Translations under genes and position numbers: made by a program
Assembly (NCBI RefSeq): GCF_004339575.1
Contig: NZ_SMFV01000001.1
Coordinates: 461,044 to 525,043, forward strand
DNA: 64,000 nt
Source: Phorcysia thermohydrogeniphila
GTDB taxonomy: Bacteria > Aquificota > Aquificia > Desulfurobacteriales > Desulfurobacteriaceae
Direction: 5' to 3'
Notes under the pieces: generated by a model
Seen by the model: the letters and a program-made list of their open reading frames with translations, nothing else
What the model was told of the DNA's origin: nothing
Database searches by the model: none
Shown here: piece after piece, positions 63,000 to 64,000 of the stretch
Numbering within the stretch: the stretch's first letter is position 1
Layout: each line of letters opens with the position of its first letter

Positions 63000-63505
63000 A
63001 AGTGTGTAAATTCTATCATGCCTCCAGTCCCTCACCAAAAATTTCAGAAAGCTGACCGTAAATTATGCCCCAGTTCCTTACACTGCTCCTGCTCCACTTC
63101 TTCCCAAGCTTAACTACCGTGAAGATTACGTAGATCTTCTCCAAAGGTCTTGATTGCCATTCTTCTACCTTCGAAAGTATCTTTTCTGTGAGCTTTGAAA
63201 TGAGAAAGGACTCATCTCCATTCCGCACATATCCTAATAAAAGCTCTTGGACATCCCTAACTGACATTCCCTTTGAGTAAAAAGCTATTACCTTGTCCTA
63301 CAACTTTGAGGACTTTTCGTCTCTTCTTAACTATAGCTGTTTTAACGGTTTTGGAGATATAACCGTTACGGTAGTTGTCCTTTTCTCCTCTTCCGTAGTA
63401 TTTGTTGAATGAGTTTTCTGAGGTCTTCTTGAATTAGCTGTGGGTTATACTTTTTTTATGTGTCCATCCTCCTTTAGATTTAGAATTTGAAATTTTTACA
63501 CACTT
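63000..63505 (-). mobile_element. Internally deleted IS256-type insertion sequence remnant
   Basis: About 0.5 kb bounded by inverted repeats AAGTGTGTAAA (63000-63010, and inverted at about 63495-63505). It contains only fragments of a mutator transposase on the minus strand, different in sequence from the element at 58.3 kb. Roughly half or more of a normal element is missing. Confidence 0.7.
63016..63467 (-). pseudogene. Truncated, frameshifted mutator-type transposase
   Basis: From an ATG at 63467 (behind AAAGGAGG) the frame meets a TAA at the fourth codon, then shows transposase N-terminal sequence (Tyr-Asn-Pro-Gln-Leu-Ile-Gln-Glu-Asp-Leu-Arg), shifts frame into Tyr-Arg-Asn-Gly-Tyr-x-x-Lys-Thr-Val-Lys-Thr, and shifts again into Asp-Lys-Val-Ile-Ala-x-Tyr-x-Lys-Gly-Met-Ser-Val-Arg-Asp. 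The last 83 codons are open: the N-terminal domain up to Arg-Pro-Leu-Glu-Lys-Ile-Tyr-Val-Ile is fused directly to a C-terminal segment (Lys-Trp, Asn-Trp, Gln-Leu, Phe), so the catalytic core is deleted. Confidence 0.75.
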
Positions 63506-63524
63506 GGGTGGACACTGCTATAAT
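63495..63524 (+). promoter_or_regulatory. Candidate extended -10 promoter at the edge of the IS remnant
   Basis: TTTACA in the terminal repeat and TATAAT with an upstream TG (TGCTATAAT) are 18 bp apart on the plus strand. No plus-strand gene follows; transcription would reach the hairpin at 63590 after roughly 95 bases. Confidence 0.4.
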
Positions 63525-63580
63525 TTTCAATGACTAATGCAGGTAGCAAGTCAGGTTACTACTATAAAATAAGTGCCCAT
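63506..63580. other. Short non-coding stretch between IS remnant and terminator
   Basis: No ORF with a ribosome binding site is seen on either strand. Together with the IS remnant it makes the only stretch over 300 bp (63268-63638) without an intact gene; its contents are the IS fragment, the candidate promoter and the terminator. Confidence 0.6.
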
Positions 63581-63611
63581 AAAAAAATAAAGCCTCCCTA
63601 AAAGGAGGCTT
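63581..63611 (-). terminator. Intrinsic terminator after the small ORF downstream of 5S rRNA
   Basis: On the minus strand AAGCCTCC and GGAGGCTT form an 8-bp stem with a six-base loop followed by a T-rich run (TTATTTTTTT). The plus-strand side also has a T-rich tail further on, so it may work in both directions. Confidence 0.85.
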
Positions 63612-63638
63612 CCTGTTTCTTTTTCTTTTGAGACGGAA

Positions 63639-63875
63639 TTAGCTGAAAAGTCTCTTACAGCTTCTGTACCAGTTGAGGTAGTTTTCTGCTGCCCTTAAGA
63701 GGTCTCTACCAGCTTCCCTGAGTTCCCTTTTAAAACGTCTCCTTTCTCTTTTTGTTCCGTTGAAGGCCAGTATTTGAGGATTTTCTTTGAACTTTTCAAG
63801 AACTGCCTCAAAGATTGCCTTAAGGGAACCTTGAAGTTTAACAGTTTCCCCGTTCGCCCTAACCCAGAGTTCCAT
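63639..63875 (-). CDS. Small basic protein of unknown function downstream of the rRNA operon
   Basis: 78 residues from an ATG behind GGAGGTGGGAT. The N-terminal 20 residues look beta-stranded (Glu-Leu-Trp-Val-Arg-Ala-Asn-Gly-Glu-Thr-Val-Lys-Leu), the rest helical and rich in Arg, Lys and Glu, ending with aromatic residues. No family recognised. It lies 30 bp after the 5S rRNA in the same direction and has its own terminator, so read-through from the rRNA operon is possible. Confidence 0.6.
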   Translation of the reverse strand: MELWVRANGETVKLQGSLKAIFEAVLEKFKENPQILAFNGTKRERRRFKRELREAGRDLLRAAENYLNWYRSCKRLFS

Positions 63876-63905
63876 ATCCCACCTCCAGTAGGAAAAATAA
63901 AAAAA

Positions 63906-64000
<95 letters not shown>

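Overview
The window looks like a chromosomal segment of a thermophilic, chemolithoautotrophic bacterium of the Aquificota, most likely Desulfurobacteriaceae-like (Thermovibrio/Desulfurobacterium type). This is inferred from tightly packed, overlapping genes, Lys/Glu-rich proteins with frequent AGA/AGG arginine codons, Gram-negative envelope genes (lpxC, rlpA), ThyX instead of ThyA, selenium genes (selB, mnmH), and two anchorless fumarate reductase/succinate dehydrogenase complexes of the kind used around a reductive TCA cycle. The species cannot be fixed from the window alone.

Layout. 1-7 kb: a truncated nadC (minus) faces a long plus-strand operon (pgsA-like, AI-2E permease, coaE, ymdB-like, folD, ferredoxin, radical SAM, lpxC, small membrane protein). 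7-14.8 kb: mostly minus, with a divergent Hsp70/actin-fold-like protein, a beta-CASP nuclease, AmrS, mnmH, a methyltransferase and nurA; one PilZ/SPOR-like membrane protein is on plus. 14.8-16.5 kb: a transpeptidase and hinT. 16.5-25.9 kb: a minus run of a PocR-GGDEF protein, hisE, hisI, ahcY, nrnA, rbfA, tldE, thyX, apt and metH, rich in one-carbon, methyl-cycle and nucleotide functions. 25.9-32.6 kb: a plus run of DUF4149, LapA, RqcP, acyl-CoA ligase, dapF and type-4 UDG, then an opposed secreted protein, an endonuclease III-like gene and a CSC permease.

32.6-40.1 kb holds two head-to-head paralogous clusters, each flavoprotein + Fe-S protein + CCG-domain subunit, divided by a 195-bp divergent control region with a perfect 14-bp palindrome. 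40.3-43.6 kb: an SF1 helicase and a KamA-family radical SAM enzyme. 43.8-44.1 kb: a four-tRNA cluster (Lys, Glu, Ala, Met/Ile2) behind a strong promoter. 44.1-50.2 kb: dapE, nadB, rlpA, a six-cysteine secreted protein, a class II aldolase-family enzyme and an AEC transporter. 50.2-58.1 kb: a minus run of selB, rny, a fau-type 5-formyl-THF cyclo-ligase, zapA, pheT and pheS.

58.2-63.5 kb is the accessory part: a decayed IS256-family element, an AT-rich 1137-residue STAND-like NTPase with TPR repeats (three or four nearly identical 99-bp units), and a second, internally deleted IS256-type remnant. This island, the best candidate for an undescribed system, sits between pheST and the end of an rRNA operon (5S rRNA, minus, truncated by the window edge).
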